A stretch of 64,000 nucleotides of DNA, taken from NCBI RefSeq assembly GCF_002078875.1, contig NC_034412.1, positions 78,068,432-78,132,431 on the forward strand. The letters run 5' to 3'. Source of the DNA: Numida meleagris. Lineage: Eukaryota > Chordata > Aves > Galliformes > Numididae. The notes beneath the pieces are model-generated. The model searched no databases. It saw only the letters and a list, made by a program, of their open reading frames with translations, and was not told where the DNA came from. Below, piece after piece: positions 24,344 through 35,557 of the stretch (its first letter is position 1; every line of letters begins with the position of its first letter). The position numbers and the translations under genes are program-made.

Positions 24344-24556
24344 TTCACAGAAGCACAGAACAAATTACACTGGAAGGCAACATTAGAGATTACCAAATCC
24401 AACCTCCTTGCTCAAAGCAGAGTCACCTGCAACACTCTGCACAGGGCTGTGTCTAGTCAGGTTTTGAATACTTCTGAGAATGGAGACTCCACAGTCTCCC
24501 TGGGCACTCTGTTCTGCCAGTGTTCTTCCACTCTCACAGTAAAGATTGCTCTCATT
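24344..24556 (-). mobile_element. CR1 LINE 3' fragment, degenerate
   Basis: Read on the plus strand, the reversed CR1 3' end is visible: TCACAGAAGCACAGAA, then AATCCAACCTCCTTGCTCAAAG, GACTCCACAGTCTCCCTGGG and a TTCTGCCAGTG stretch. Divergence is higher than at 21 kb. The right boundary runs into T-rich sequence and is approximate. Confidence 0.85.
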
Positions 24557-26130
24557 TTTAAATGGATTTTTTTCTTTCTTTCTTTTTCGTATTTGAGTTA
24601 GTGACAAAGAACAGAAAGCACCAGAGATGAGTCATGCCTAAATAATGTTATAATTCCTGTTAGCTTCACAGAGTCAATCAACGTCAAGACTAACACAGCA
24701 ACTCTGAGATATGTATAAGGGAGATCTTAAAAAAAAGCAGAAGAGTTACACCAACTCATCATGTAAGTTCAAAACATTTTTTTTTTTAAGCCCTTGAATT
24801 TTTATACAACAAGTCATTATCCTTTTCTTTCTATTCATTCTTAATTGCTGGAAGTTTTTTGAAAGACAAACAAAATATTAATGAACAATTACTATTCTGC
24901 ATGAATAGATTCAACCCACACAACTCTTTCTTCCATTCAAATCACATATTTCTACTGTTCTAACTTTCCATCATTGTGGTTAATATAAAATTGACAGGAA
25001 ATAAAATTAAACAGGCATTATTTTTCAATGACAAGACTGAAACACCTGAGACAAGTACTACAACATGAGGGGAGATGAGGAGAAATACAGAGGAATAACC
25101 AAATTTTTTCTTATAAACTTAGCAAAAGGTAATAATAACTTCAATTTCAGACAGGAATTGAATAAAATCAGAAATATTCTGATATTAGAAGCTCTCTAAC
25201 AAACATCATCTATGATGAAGAGAGATTGGCTCAGCTATCAAATAAGAACACTACTAACAACAGAAACACTCTATAGCATTATTGTCTTTTATATTGGTAA
25301 CATTTTTATTAATCTGAGTTGCAGTCGCTTGTGAGCTCCTGGTCATGATCCAGAAGCATGTTTTGTTTGTTCTGTATAAAAATGAAATAAAAATATACTA
25401 ATATCTATTTGCCTAAGCCCAAGGCAACATGTTATAATTTGATATACAAGGAAAATATTTCATGATGCATTTTACATTATGGGTATCTTTACTTATTTCA
25501 AACATATTTTTCCTTTTAAATTCAATGTTTTCCTCAAATATCATCTCTCACCGATCATCCAAATTTGCCTTCCTGAATCAGAAAAAAATGATTTCTCGGC
25601 AGCCTAATATCCTGGCTATGTCCAACTAAGTAGATTCCTAATAAATTCCACCTTTTTTAAAAGTAAACAAACAAAAGGCATGCTTACTGTTTCCATGAAG
25701 ACTGAGAAGACATCAATACTATGAAAAGCCTCCCTTTCTCAAAGATATGATACCCTTTCTGATAAAATCCTTATATCAAAATATAAGACAAAAGTTCATT
25801 TACAAAGATTAAACAACATTTACAAGGTTTTTAAACAAAGCCAATATTCTAAGCATTTCAGAAGAGCTCTTCTTGGTAGCTGCTGAAAGATGAGCATAAA
25901 GAAACCAAGAATAAACAAGAATTTGTTACAGAGGGTCAAAATAATTCCATAATGCTATTTTGCCCACTTATGAAAATACATTTATTGTTATCACATCAGT
26001 AACCCATTCTTTGAGAATCATAAGAACCAAGAATCTATTACTTTTTTTTTCCTTTTTTTTTTTTTTTTAATACAAGAAAGTGAAAGAAGTACTCTGTCTT
26101 CCCAAGAACAATTAGAATGTAAAATAAGAC
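24557..26130. other. Intronic DNA with poly-T tract
   Basis: No exon or transposon was recognised. T9-CC-T16 lies at 26042-26068. Confidence 0.45.
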
Positions 26131-26312
26131 ACTAGAACAGGCTGTCCAGAGAAGCTGTGAACACCCCCACCTTGGGGGCACTGAAGGCCAGGCTGGATGG
26201 GGCTTTGAGCAACCTGATCCAGGGGGCGGTGTCCCTGCCTACAGCAGAGGGCTTGGAACTAGATGATTTTAAAAGGCTCCTTCCAACCCAAACCATTCTA
26301 TGATTCTATAAT
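26131..26312 (+). mobile_element. CR1 LINE 3' fragment with intact tail
   Basis: Begins AGAACAGGCTGTCCAGAGAAG, passes through GGCCAGGCTGGATGGGGCTTTG and the TTCCAACCC box, and ends ATTCTATGATTCTATA. This is only the last 180 bp of the element, including the final codons of ORF2 and the 3' UTR. Confidence 0.92.
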
Positions 26313-27211
26313 AAAAATTTTATCTTATTTCCTTCTATTTTCTTAAAAAGGGTTTGTCCTAAATCTTTCATGTATATTAAGCACAACTTCAGTGAATCTA
26401 GATTTTCTTCCTGAGCAATGCAAAGAACATTATATTTCATTATTCTACTTCAGATTTTCTAATACTGTTTATTAGACTCTTCTGAATGTTGTTTGTTTGA
26501 CCAAAATGTACTGTTAAGATGCAAGAACAATGTACATTTAGCTAAGTGTCATCCAAGTACTACATTGTACCACTCATTACCTACATCTTCATAATGGCTA
26601 ATACACTAAATTTTCTCCACTTTTGTGACCCTACCTTTCTCTTTTCTTAGAGAATTTGGAAATACTTCTATTTTCTTGGAGGTTTTTCTTTTTCTTTTTT
26701 TTTTTTTTTGACTAAGTGAGTCAAAATGGGTGTGATAGATGCAGTCCAATTAAACATTACTCATCCATATATATTTATCACTTGAGGTCCTGCACACATT
26801 TTATTTCATGTAGCCATATATATATTTAGAATTACAAAACAGTACACAATAGATCTATAGGTTCATGGTCTATACAGTATTTTTGGTAACTTCTCTTCAC
26901 TACTTTAGTTCATATTAGATATGAGCTACAGAAATTCATCTTCTTGTCAACCCCAAATAATGCACTTTGCTATCTTTGGAAGAACTACCTTAAAGCAAAT
27001 AAATTGGACTCTTTTTGAATCCAATTAAGATGAAAGATATGATCCAAGAGCATACTGAAATAGTTTAAATTAACTGGAGCTCACTTTACAAAATCACAAT
27101 GGAGCTAGCCCCACAAAAATCTCCACAGGAAAAAAAAATAATAAAAAAAATAAGAATATTAGCCTTGATATCCACTGTTTTTCCACACAGATCATTCTTT
27201 TCCTGCCATTC
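26313..27211. other. Intronic DNA, nothing recognised
   Basis: AT-rich sequence with T15 at 26695-26709. No exon or repeat family was recognised up to the mariner. Confidence 0.45.
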
Positions 27212-27213
27212 TA

Positions 27214-28376
27214 GGAGGGCTGCTCCAAAAGTAATACCTCTTATTTTATTATGTTTGCTCATGATGCAAGAAGCAAATGGTGGTGGTATGGCTGTAGAGA
27301 TTGAATCTTCCCACCAATATTCCATTACATTTTATTGCTGTGGGACAGATGACAGCAGAGGGGGAATCTGACAAAATGGCATCTGACATAGAAGTGTGGA
27401 TGAAGCAAAGGTGTGTCACTGAATTTCTCCATGTGGAAAAAGTTGCACCCATTGACATTCATCAATGCTTGCTGAATGTTTATGGAGACCAAACTGTGGC
27501 TGTGAACATAGTGAGGCAGCGAGTGGTGCATTTCAGCAGTGGCAACAGTGGATGGGGAAGTCAAGCCACATTCCAGACAGCCATGCAGTACCTTGATCAG
27601 CTCATCTATGTGAATTTGCAGATTATGACCAGGAAACTGTGTACAGAGCTTGCATATCAGCTTCAATGCACTAGAAATTATGGTGGCAATGTTGGAATAC
27701 TGCAAAGTGTTTGGCAGGTGCTCACACAGGAAAAGAAAGGAAACTGTATGCAAGTTTGTCAAGACCTACGGAACCAATACAACCCTAAAGGTGGCAGTTT
27801 CCTTAATCACATCATTACCGGTGACAAGACATAGTGTAGTCACTACAAACTGAAGTGAAAACAGCCTTCCATGGAGTGATAACAAGTGAAGTCCCCATCA
27901 AAGAAAAAGTTCAAGAGGCAGTCCTTAGTGGGTAGAACTTGAACGCTGTATCACCAAGCTGAGGGCTCGAACTTCCAGAGTCAGGCCAGAGAAGAAGAAT
28001 CTTTCACTTGCAACATGATAATGCCACTTCTGATACCAGTTTGAAGACCATGAAGCACATTGTTAATCTTGCCTGGATTGTCCTACCACATCCACCAAAT
28101 AGTCCAGATTTAGCTCCTTCTGATTTCCATCTGTTTGGACCAATGAAAGATGGACTGTATGGCCAGTATTTTCCAAGTAGCCACACCATCAGCTGCAAAA
28201 CTTGTCACCTCTGCTGCTGCAGATTTGCAAGCAAAAATGCATAGTTAATGGTAGTAACTGTTGAAAAATATTGTTTTGTAGCTGAGCCTTTGCTTTGTCA
28301 AACACTGTATTGCATTTTTTTTTGTCTGTTGCAGTTTCCTTGAAAATAAATAGGAGGCATTACTTTTGGAGTGGCC
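27214..28376 (+). mobile_element. Mariner DNA transposon (Galluhop-type), inactive
   Basis: The element is about 1.16 kb with inverted ends sharing GCTCCAAAAGTAAT (right end ACTCCAAAAGTAAT when reversed), set within TA dinucleotides at 27212-27213 and 28377-28378. The left end carries about 4 extra bases compared with the right. Inside is a broken mariner transposase. The ends and the peptide match my memory of chicken Galluhop. The element sits in the protocadherin intron, antisense to the gene. Confidence 0.92.
27376..28244 (+). pseudogene. Mariner DD34D transposase pseudogene
   Basis: The likely start is ATG at 27376 (MASDIEVWMKQ). The N-terminal helix-turn-helix region reads on through YGDQTVAVNIV. 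The first catalytic Asp is in ITGD (codon 27823-27825). Three codons later a TAG at 27832-27834 replaces the conserved Trp, and another stop follows. In a different frame the second Asp lies in QHDNA (28017-28019) and the third in APSD (28122-28124), with exactly 34 residues between them, the mariner DD34D signature. HPPNSPDLAPSDFHLF is typical of the family. The frame differs between the N- and C-terminal halves, so indels add to the stops. No active enzyme can be made. Confidence 0.92.
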
Positions 28377-28391
28377 TACATATTTGCTAAT

Positions 28392-28953
28392 TGTCATGGG
28401 TAATTGTCATATCATGTAGTGATATCGAATAAGGGGTGGAAAGTCATGGTTTTATGATTTTCGGTTATTCGTATTCCACATCATAATATCATGTAGTGTA
28501 TGTACCTGGTTCTCAGAAGAGAAGGACTACTACATTCCCCACGGTACTTTGCTCCTCTGTTACCATTTCCAGAGGGACGGAAAAGATAAAAAACTTGCAG
28601 ATCATGAGACCTCCTCCTTTTTTTCCCCCGCCCGTCTCTCGTTCTGGCAGCACCTCGCTCTCCAGCCGTCTTATCGTCGGTAGTAGAGTAAGGCCTACCT
28701 TGATTTTGGGACATTCTCTCTCTCTGTATTGGATTTATCAGCTTAAATTGTAATTATATTGTATTATAGAGTGTTGTTTTGCATTCCGATATCTTATTTA
28801 GTAAATTAGTTTGTTTCTCCTCAGATTGTTGCAACTGATCTTTGCTCTCAGGGCCATCTCCTTACCCTTGTCCCCTTTTCCCAGGGCATGGGCTCGTTGG
28901 TCCCCCGTCCCATTCGTCACGGAACTGGGCTGAATGCCCGTAAACTGTTGACA
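28392..28953 (+). mobile_element. Solo LTR, family A copy 2 (avian endogenous retrovirus)
   Basis: A 562-bp element starts TGTCATGGG and ends CTGTTGACA, with a perfect 5-bp duplication CTAAT (28387-28391 and 28954-28958). It is the same family and orientation as the LTR at 22538. It has about 50 extra bp near the 5' end, lying between two TCATGG words (28394 and 28444), and lacks about 14 bp that hold the TATA box in the other copy. Its own duplication shows that it inserted separately, 15 bp from the right end of the mariner. Confidence 0.85.
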
Positions 28954-28958
28954 CTAAT

Positions 28959-31086
28959 GTAGGCTTAGACATTTAAAAATTATTTTCTTGATGTTTTGTT
29001 TCACTGCATAAAGAAAAGCTTGTGTCTGCAAGGAGACCTTTGCCATAATATCATTGAAATTACAGGACCAGATAGATGAAGCATATGAAAACCTTTCAAG
29101 ATATCAAGCTTTAATATTAACAAAGCACTAATACACCAGAAGTAGTGCTTCCGCAATGCATGTTTTCTAAGTAACGAAAAATATTCCTTCTGCTAAGATT
29201 AGATGAAACATTTTTAATACGCTGCTACTAGGCCACAAAGCTCTGTACAGAACTCAGTAGATAAATTAGGGAAAAACTGTCAATAAGGATTTGAATTGTT
29301 AATGCATACATCACATCAAAGTGGAGCTCTTTTGTTCGTAAGTCGCACCTTCTGATTGCCTTTACCTGGTGTCATTATTAAAAAAGAGTAATTTTTGAGA
29401 ATATTATCTTTTTAGTGCCTATTCACAAGAGACTCAGGGCCTGTATGAATGAAGTGAGTCACAGTATTTAATGTTAGGAAAATTCAGTAATAACTCATAG
29501 AAGAATAGGATCACATTCTAACTGTACATGAATACATACAGCAAGCACACATCAAGTCTAAAAGCTCAGATACGTAAATACAGATTTTCATTCCCTTTCT
29601 TGGAGATTAAGTATTTTTATAGTAACCACCAGAACTGTATCAATGCTGAGATGTTTTCCAACACATGAAGTCAAAACATTTTCCAAAATTAGGTAATAGG
29701 CTCAATTTTTCTAGTATTCTCATGTCTCATGCATCATGTAGTCCCAAGTTTACTGTTTATTACTTTACTGTTTACTACGCATTAAGCTAGGCTGTCCAGA
29801 TTATTCTCTGAACACAAATAAATTAAATTTAAAAGCATATTGCTTTTCAAAGAGTTGACTTAAGGACACATTTTGTACAGTGAGCAATTAAAAAGACATA
29901 AAATCTAAGATAATCAATGATGCTTCTCTATAAGAACTAGAAGGACAGAACTATAGATGTATATCCCTATCTAGGAAAATATTTAAAAGATGAAAATATT
30001 CTTCACTGAATATGAGATCATTTAAGTTATGTAAGTAACTTTTAGATCTCTAAAACTGTATGAAACAAATGCTGTTCTTAGTGAACACTTTAGCTAAACA
30101 ATTTATAATAATAAACGTACCATAGGTTCAAAATTTCAACAGGCTGTTGAAATGTGAAGCTATGACACTTGACTTAAAATTTTGGTAATTACTTGGGAAT
30201 GTACTTAATACAGTAAAGGTGCTTTAAATACACTACTCATAAGTATTGGAATATTTATCCATGGATGCCAATTTGTTACATAATTATTACTGAATGAGAA
30301 AACTGTGTAATGTAACAGAAATGTAACAGAACACCACTTTTTTTTTTTTTCCCCCCAAAAGCCTTGTGATGAAGTTTTACGAAAACAAATTTTAACTCAT
30401 GTTAAATAAATCTGGTACATGTTAACTGATACAAGCTACAGACAGATAATAATAAAAGAATTATTTTGAGGAAAGGCCTGGAAAAGAACAGTGGGGACTC
30501 CACTAATTATTTGAAGATACATACCACTATTATCCTAATGGTAGACCACCATGTGTGCAATTTCATTTTCATTTTCACATTTCAAATCAAAATCATTTTT
30601 ATCTTTCACTTCAAGCTTTGACCCCAAAATAGACAACTTTTAGAAAGTCACTTCTCAAGATTCTAATCTTAACAAAACCATTAAAGTTATGAATATGAAT
30701 AAAAATAAAATTACTATGCATAAAACACTGTAAGATATAAACAGAAAATTATGGCTCATAATGAAAATAGTTAAAGTGTTGGTAGATAAAATTTTGTAGT
30801 TTTATTTTCATAAGAACCCTACTAAGCTGTAATAATCAAGAAGGTTGAAGCAGTCTCGAGCTAATTAGCATGAAAAAAACACTTCCTAACATTAAAATTG
30901 TGGTTACACATGTAAAAATTGGTGATGACCAATTTAAAAAAATTGAAGTCTAAAACACTGAGTGTGATATCCATCAATATGCAACAACATGTTAATCATG
31001 AAAAAGTATTTTGTACTGTTGACAAATGGAACATGCATTTCAGTGATAGTAACAACAGAATGGCACAAGGATTCCCTATCAAAAGA
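28959..31086. other. Intronic DNA, simple repeats only
   Basis: Contains an 11-bp perfect tandem duplication AATGTAACAGA (30309-30330), T13C6A4 at 30338-30360 and a small hairpin (ATTTCAACA-GGC-TGTTGAAAT, 30133-30153). No exon was recognised. Confidence 0.45.
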
Positions 31087-31093
31087 TTCAGAG

Positions 31094-31150
31094 AAGAGTT
31101 GAGGATGGAAGGAGCCTCTTGGATGTCATCTAATCCAGTCCCTTCCAAGA
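31094..31150 (-). mobile_element. Short degenerate CR1 3' fragment
   Basis: GAGTTGAGGATGGAAGGAGCC followed by GGATGTCATCTAATCCAGTC matches the reversed CR1 3' UTR (the GGTTGGAAGGGACC and CATCTAGTCCA region). It is only about 55 bp. Confidence 0.6.
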
Positions 31151-34100
31151 ATTTTTCAGAAGAGAAAAAAACTGTGTACTTGCAAACATTATCTTTTTTT
31201 CTCCCTCTGGGAGAAATATGCATGGATTTTGATTATTAGGAATATGTATTGACAAGAGCTAACATTTCATTACTCTCTTTAAGACTCCTGAAAATACGAT
31301 AAAGCCTTGGCTTGGTACGTGACTGGTTTTCAATGCATATTTCAAATACTACAAAAAACAAAGGATTTAGGATGCATTCTGTTATGTATCTGATAAGGGA
31401 TGACTTATAAGCATAATTCATTAAAACCTAAATTCTTATGTAGTCACTCAGCAACCTGCCAATCACATACCTACAGGCATCAACACTGTGCACTGAGTAC
31501 ACCATTTGAGACTCAGAGCCCTAAAACAGGAGCTGGAGTTTATTTTATTCCAGAGCTATCAACTAAATGGGTAGCTTTCAAGGTCATAAGGAAAAAGCAG
31601 ACTGATATGTTTCCTGGAAGAAAACATAGGCCAACAGAAGTGTACCATGAGCAAAGGATGATTCAAAGTAGTCAGCACTGTCTTTTCAGAGAGCCAAATT
31701 CATCCTCATTATACTCTCTCAAATACTCAGCTAAGAATGTGCTTAATGCAGTGACTGTAATTCAAGAGACTTACTCTAATGCTTTCTATCAGTTCCAAAG
31801 AAGTCTTAAATATTAAAATGTTATAAAAAGGTGCTGAGTTGAGATAAATCTTCACCCATGAGGTGGTTTCACATATAGAAAAGTAACAATTTTGACTAAC
31901 CACCTTTCTTCACATAATTGTATTCTTTCATTGTACAGAGTCATACAGAACATAAAATCTGGGCTTTTGGATAATTAGGTGAGATAATTACAGAAAAAGA
32001 GTAATGGTATTACTTAGTCAAAACATAACTAAAATCAGATTTTCATTAAAAGACCCAGTTTTTACAGTATCATCATTTAGAAATCAGAATCACATAATGA
32101 AAATATAATTCATAAAATAATTATAAAATAAAAATATCAGAATTCTCCATCAAATCTGAAATGGTCATTTTCCACAGGGTCAGAATGGCCTGCAGGTTCT
32201 GATGAACCACACTCTTAGCCAGTAGAGGGATTCTCCTAGGAGGTGGTCACTTTTATGAATACCAGGGAAAATACAACTCTTCAAACTTCCTCTCCGAACA
32301 CAGAAGAAATAGCCTTTCTGGAAAATGTATCTGGGCTTAAATCACCACCTATCTTCATATCTACATTGCAAACTATGTTGCAGTGTGAAGTCACCTGAGC
32401 AAGTTCAAAAAGACTTGAAGGAGGCGGATGCTATCAAGCTTCTTAAGTGTTCTCCATCCATATTCATGCTACACAATATAGATGAATATGTGCAATTTCC
32501 ATTTTGAAATTCACAACTTTAATGATTTCACTATTTATTTTTAATTTTATGACATGAATGAATGAGAAGTCAAATTCTCAGTTTATACAAATAGATGTAC
32601 TTTTGTTTGACTTTACACATTTGTTCTTTCCCTACTTATACCAAGCTGTTTTGCTCCCCCCCCCCCCAAAAAAAAAACTGTGTAATGGGCAACAGTATTA
32701 TCACAGCTGCAGACAGGGGGATTGTTATTGGATGAAGCAGCATGGAGTTGATAAAGCCAGCTGGTATTAGCTAAAACACTACCTCATCAACACCCCATAA
32801 AATAAAGAAGTAACAATCTTGCCAACAGCAGCCCTCTGTTGTAAAGTCCAGAATTAAATGTAGCTCTCCCATTTGGCTAATTTTATTGCTGCTGATAGGT
32901 CATCTGAACAAGAGAAATACTTAGCACTCTATCAGCTTTATTTTTATTCCTTTCATAGGACAAATATTTACATTTGAGACTTGCACAAAATTCTTCTAGA
33001 TAAGTGGTAGAATAAGATGTTTGTCTTTTCACTTCAGTACAACGAAAGAAGTAAGCCTGGACATATGCAGGGGAAATAAATTTTGAGCTGAACTCCCATA
33101 CAAAAAAAAATAATAATTCTTGAAGAACATTGAAGTGAAAAAAGAATTCAGTACTTTCACTACTTTAAAGGAGATTTGAATAAATTAATTATAATTGACT
33201 TCATTCTGATATCTTCATCTTATGCTTTCTTGGATTGTTTCATGTTATAGGTTATTCATAGGTTATTGGATCAAAGCAGAGGTAAAGTTGTGGTCTGTAT
33301 GCAACTCAATCTATAACTCATTCAGGACTATATTGAGTGATTTTTTTTTTTTAATTCATACCTTCAAACACTGCTTTGGCAGAGTTTCACACGTTTGTGA
33401 ATTCAAGACAATGATTCAACTTGTACCTTTCTAAATTGTGATTATCCTGAGTTTGTAAGTAGACATTGAGAGTTTATGGAAGAAACTTCTGGAAACAGAG
33501 ATGGAAAAAATTTAATGGAATAGTATTTCGAATAAACAAAATTGCTGTTGGGGGATCCAACCGTCTTAAGAATTTAGAACACAGAGAATACTGCTGACTT
33601 CCATATTTATTATTTGTTATTTATTTTCTTGAAAATTGCAACAAAACCCATATGTAGATGACTGGCCAGCAACGCAATTAGAAATATTCAAACATAGCAT
33701 TGACTTAATCTGTCCAATGTTGCATATGAAACACAGAAATATGCTCCAACGCAAAAGATCTTCCAATTGTTTCCAAAGTGTAAGTGTCCGCAAATAAATG
33801 AAGGAAAAAAACTTGAGGGTGAGGAGTACACTACTAGAGACATTACAGGAACTTCAAGAATATATTCCATATTTACTCTTATCTCTTTGTGTCCTAGAAT
33901 AAAGAAGGAAGCACAGCTATTTTTTGGCACTACAGATTTATTTCTTCATCTAAATTCTGCCCAATAAATATCAAAAAACATGGCAAAGGTAGATATTTTA
34001 AGATACACAAAGATAACTGATAAGCCATAAAAACAAGGTTTAGAATGTTGAAAGACTATTCTACTTGTTCAAATTTGTTGAAGCCCAAGAAAAGTATGTA

Positions 34101-34746
34101 AGATTTCTTTACGTTCCCCTGCTTTTCTATCCCATTTTAAATAATACAAAGAACAATTCTTTTAGGTATACAAATATCTGAAATTTCTCCTGCACAGATA
34201 AGAATGCTTACAGTAGATTTATATTTTCATGAAACATTTTAAAGTATGTCTGTTTCAACAATGTATTTTTCAATAACACTGATATTTCTAAACACATTAG
34301 AACTGATCTGAATTCTTTTCTCTGCAAGTGGTTTGATACCTAAAAATGTCATTTCAGAGTAAAGTAATACAAGTTTAATTCAGCTTTTGTGAAACAATAA
34401 GGAAGTAGACTTGAAAACATTCTCTTTGACATATTCAAAATGAAATATTTTGCCTTTCTCATTCAGAATTTAACTGTATGTTAAACTGAGTTGAGCAAGA
34501 CGTTTTTATAAAACATAAATACTTTCCAAAACCGTTTTGTTAATTCAATTTTTTCCTGCCATAAATCAAATTTTCATCTTAGAGGAAAATATCTTTTTAG
34601 GTCATTCAATGTTTTATTCTTTTTGATATTTTTTCTTCTCTCCATTCTCAAATGTAAAAGCCTTATACATCCATCAGATACCAGAACTATTAAATTCCAA
34701 TGATTCCTGCACAAAGCACCTGAAAAAGACCTAATACACTGAGCTG

Positions 34747-34768
34747 TTTTTTTTTTTTTTTTTTTTTT
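34747..34768. repeat. T22 homopolymer
   Basis: Twenty-two consecutive T residues. The length is likely to vary between individuals and assemblies. Confidence 0.85.
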
Positions 34769-35144
34769 GAATTGGAAATCTCTCCCTATTGAATCCTATA
34801 GAAGATAATTTTTCACAGATTTATCTAAGATGTACACACATAGCCTTTCAGGAAAATTAAAAAAAATCTGTACATACACACCCATATGGCATAAATATAT
34901 TTACATAAAGAATATTTCTGTAAACTTTCTCATATTCACCATTCTTGTACTTCCCATCTTCTTTCTTTAAACTGAAACACTCCCCTTGTGCCTGATATGC
35001 TGGTCTTTGGGTCAGCAGATAGGACACTACTAGAGGCTACAATGGCCATAACCCAGCTGGTGCCCTTCTCCCTTTTGACAGATGGACATAATTGTCAGAA
35101 GTTTGTAGTACAATATCAAGGGCAAAGACATGGTAAGGCTGAGT

Positions 35145-35190
35145 TTCGTGTGTGGGTGTGTGTGTGGAGGTGGGTGGGGGGGTGTGCACG
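35145..35190. repeat. GT-rich and G-rich simple repeat
   Basis: Alternating GTGTGTG passes into GGAGGTGGGTGGGGGGG, then GTGTGCACGTGTGC. The alternating purine-pyrimidine and G-run content could favour Z-DNA or a weak quadruplex. Confidence 0.75.
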
Positions 35191-35222
35191 TGTGCATTTT
35201 TGATTCCTCAGGCCTGTGTTAG

Positions 35223-35447
35223 GAATCAAAGAATCAGAACGGCTGACATTGGAAGAGTCCTGCCTACCTACAACAAGTTGCCCAGGACAACGTCCAGGAA
35301 GCCTCTAAATATCTCCAAGGAGGAAGACTCCACAGCCTTACCAGGACACCTGTGCCAATGTTCAGTCACTCTCGCAGGGAAAAAGTGTTTCCTTGTCTTC
35401 AGAGGAAAGTTCCTGTGTTTTGGTTTGTGCTCATTGCCTCTTGTTCA
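35223..35447 (-). mobile_element. CR1 LINE 3' fragment, degenerate
   Basis: Reversed CR1 text: GAATCAAAGAATCAGAACGG, CAACAAGTTGCCCAGGACAA, GAAGACTCCACAGCC, then GCTCATTGCCTCTTGTTC near the end. A plus-strand CR1 fragment follows almost immediately. Confidence 0.82.
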
Positions 35448-35456
35448 AATATCTCG

Positions 35457-35546
35457 CTATCCTGGGCTGCATTAGGAATAACATCGCCAAAAGGGAGATG
35501 ATCCTGCCTCTCTACTCAGCACTGGTGAGGCCACAGCTGGAGTTCT
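35457..35546 (+). mobile_element. CR1 LINE internal fragment, plus strand
   Basis: CTATCCTGGGCTGCATTAGG followed by CTCTACTCAGCACTGGTGAGG and CAGCTGGAGTTCT is CR1 ORF2 coding text (LYSALVRPQLEF) upstream of the usual 3' fragment. It ends in C11 (35547-35557). It lies head to head with the minus-strand fragment to its left. Confidence 0.8.
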
Positions 35547-35557
35547 CCCCCCCCCCC

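Larger units (their letters stand above)
31151..35222. other. Intronic DNA without recognised genes
   Basis: Contains C12A10 at 32656-32677, T22 at 34747-34768 and a GT/GGT-rich tract at about 35145-35190. A 138-codon ORF at 31400-31816 has no recognisable domain and looks like chance. The part near 32680-32920 is relatively complex and could be conserved non-coding DNA, untested. Confidence 0.45.

Noticed and set aside
27325..27762. A 145-codon minus-strand ORF
   Set aside because: It is the antisense shadow of the mariner transposase remnant.
22538..28953. A full endogenous provirus with LTRs at both ends
   Set aside because: Each LTR has its own 5-bp duplication and the interior holds mariner and CR1 sequence, with no retroviral genes.
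30133..30153. Hairpin with 9-bp arms as a microRNA
   Set aside because: The stem is far too short for a pre-miRNA and such hairpins are expected by chance.
31400..31816. A 138-codon ORF as a gene
   Set aside because: No domain, no composition signal, no splice context; its length is not surprising in 64 kb of six frames.
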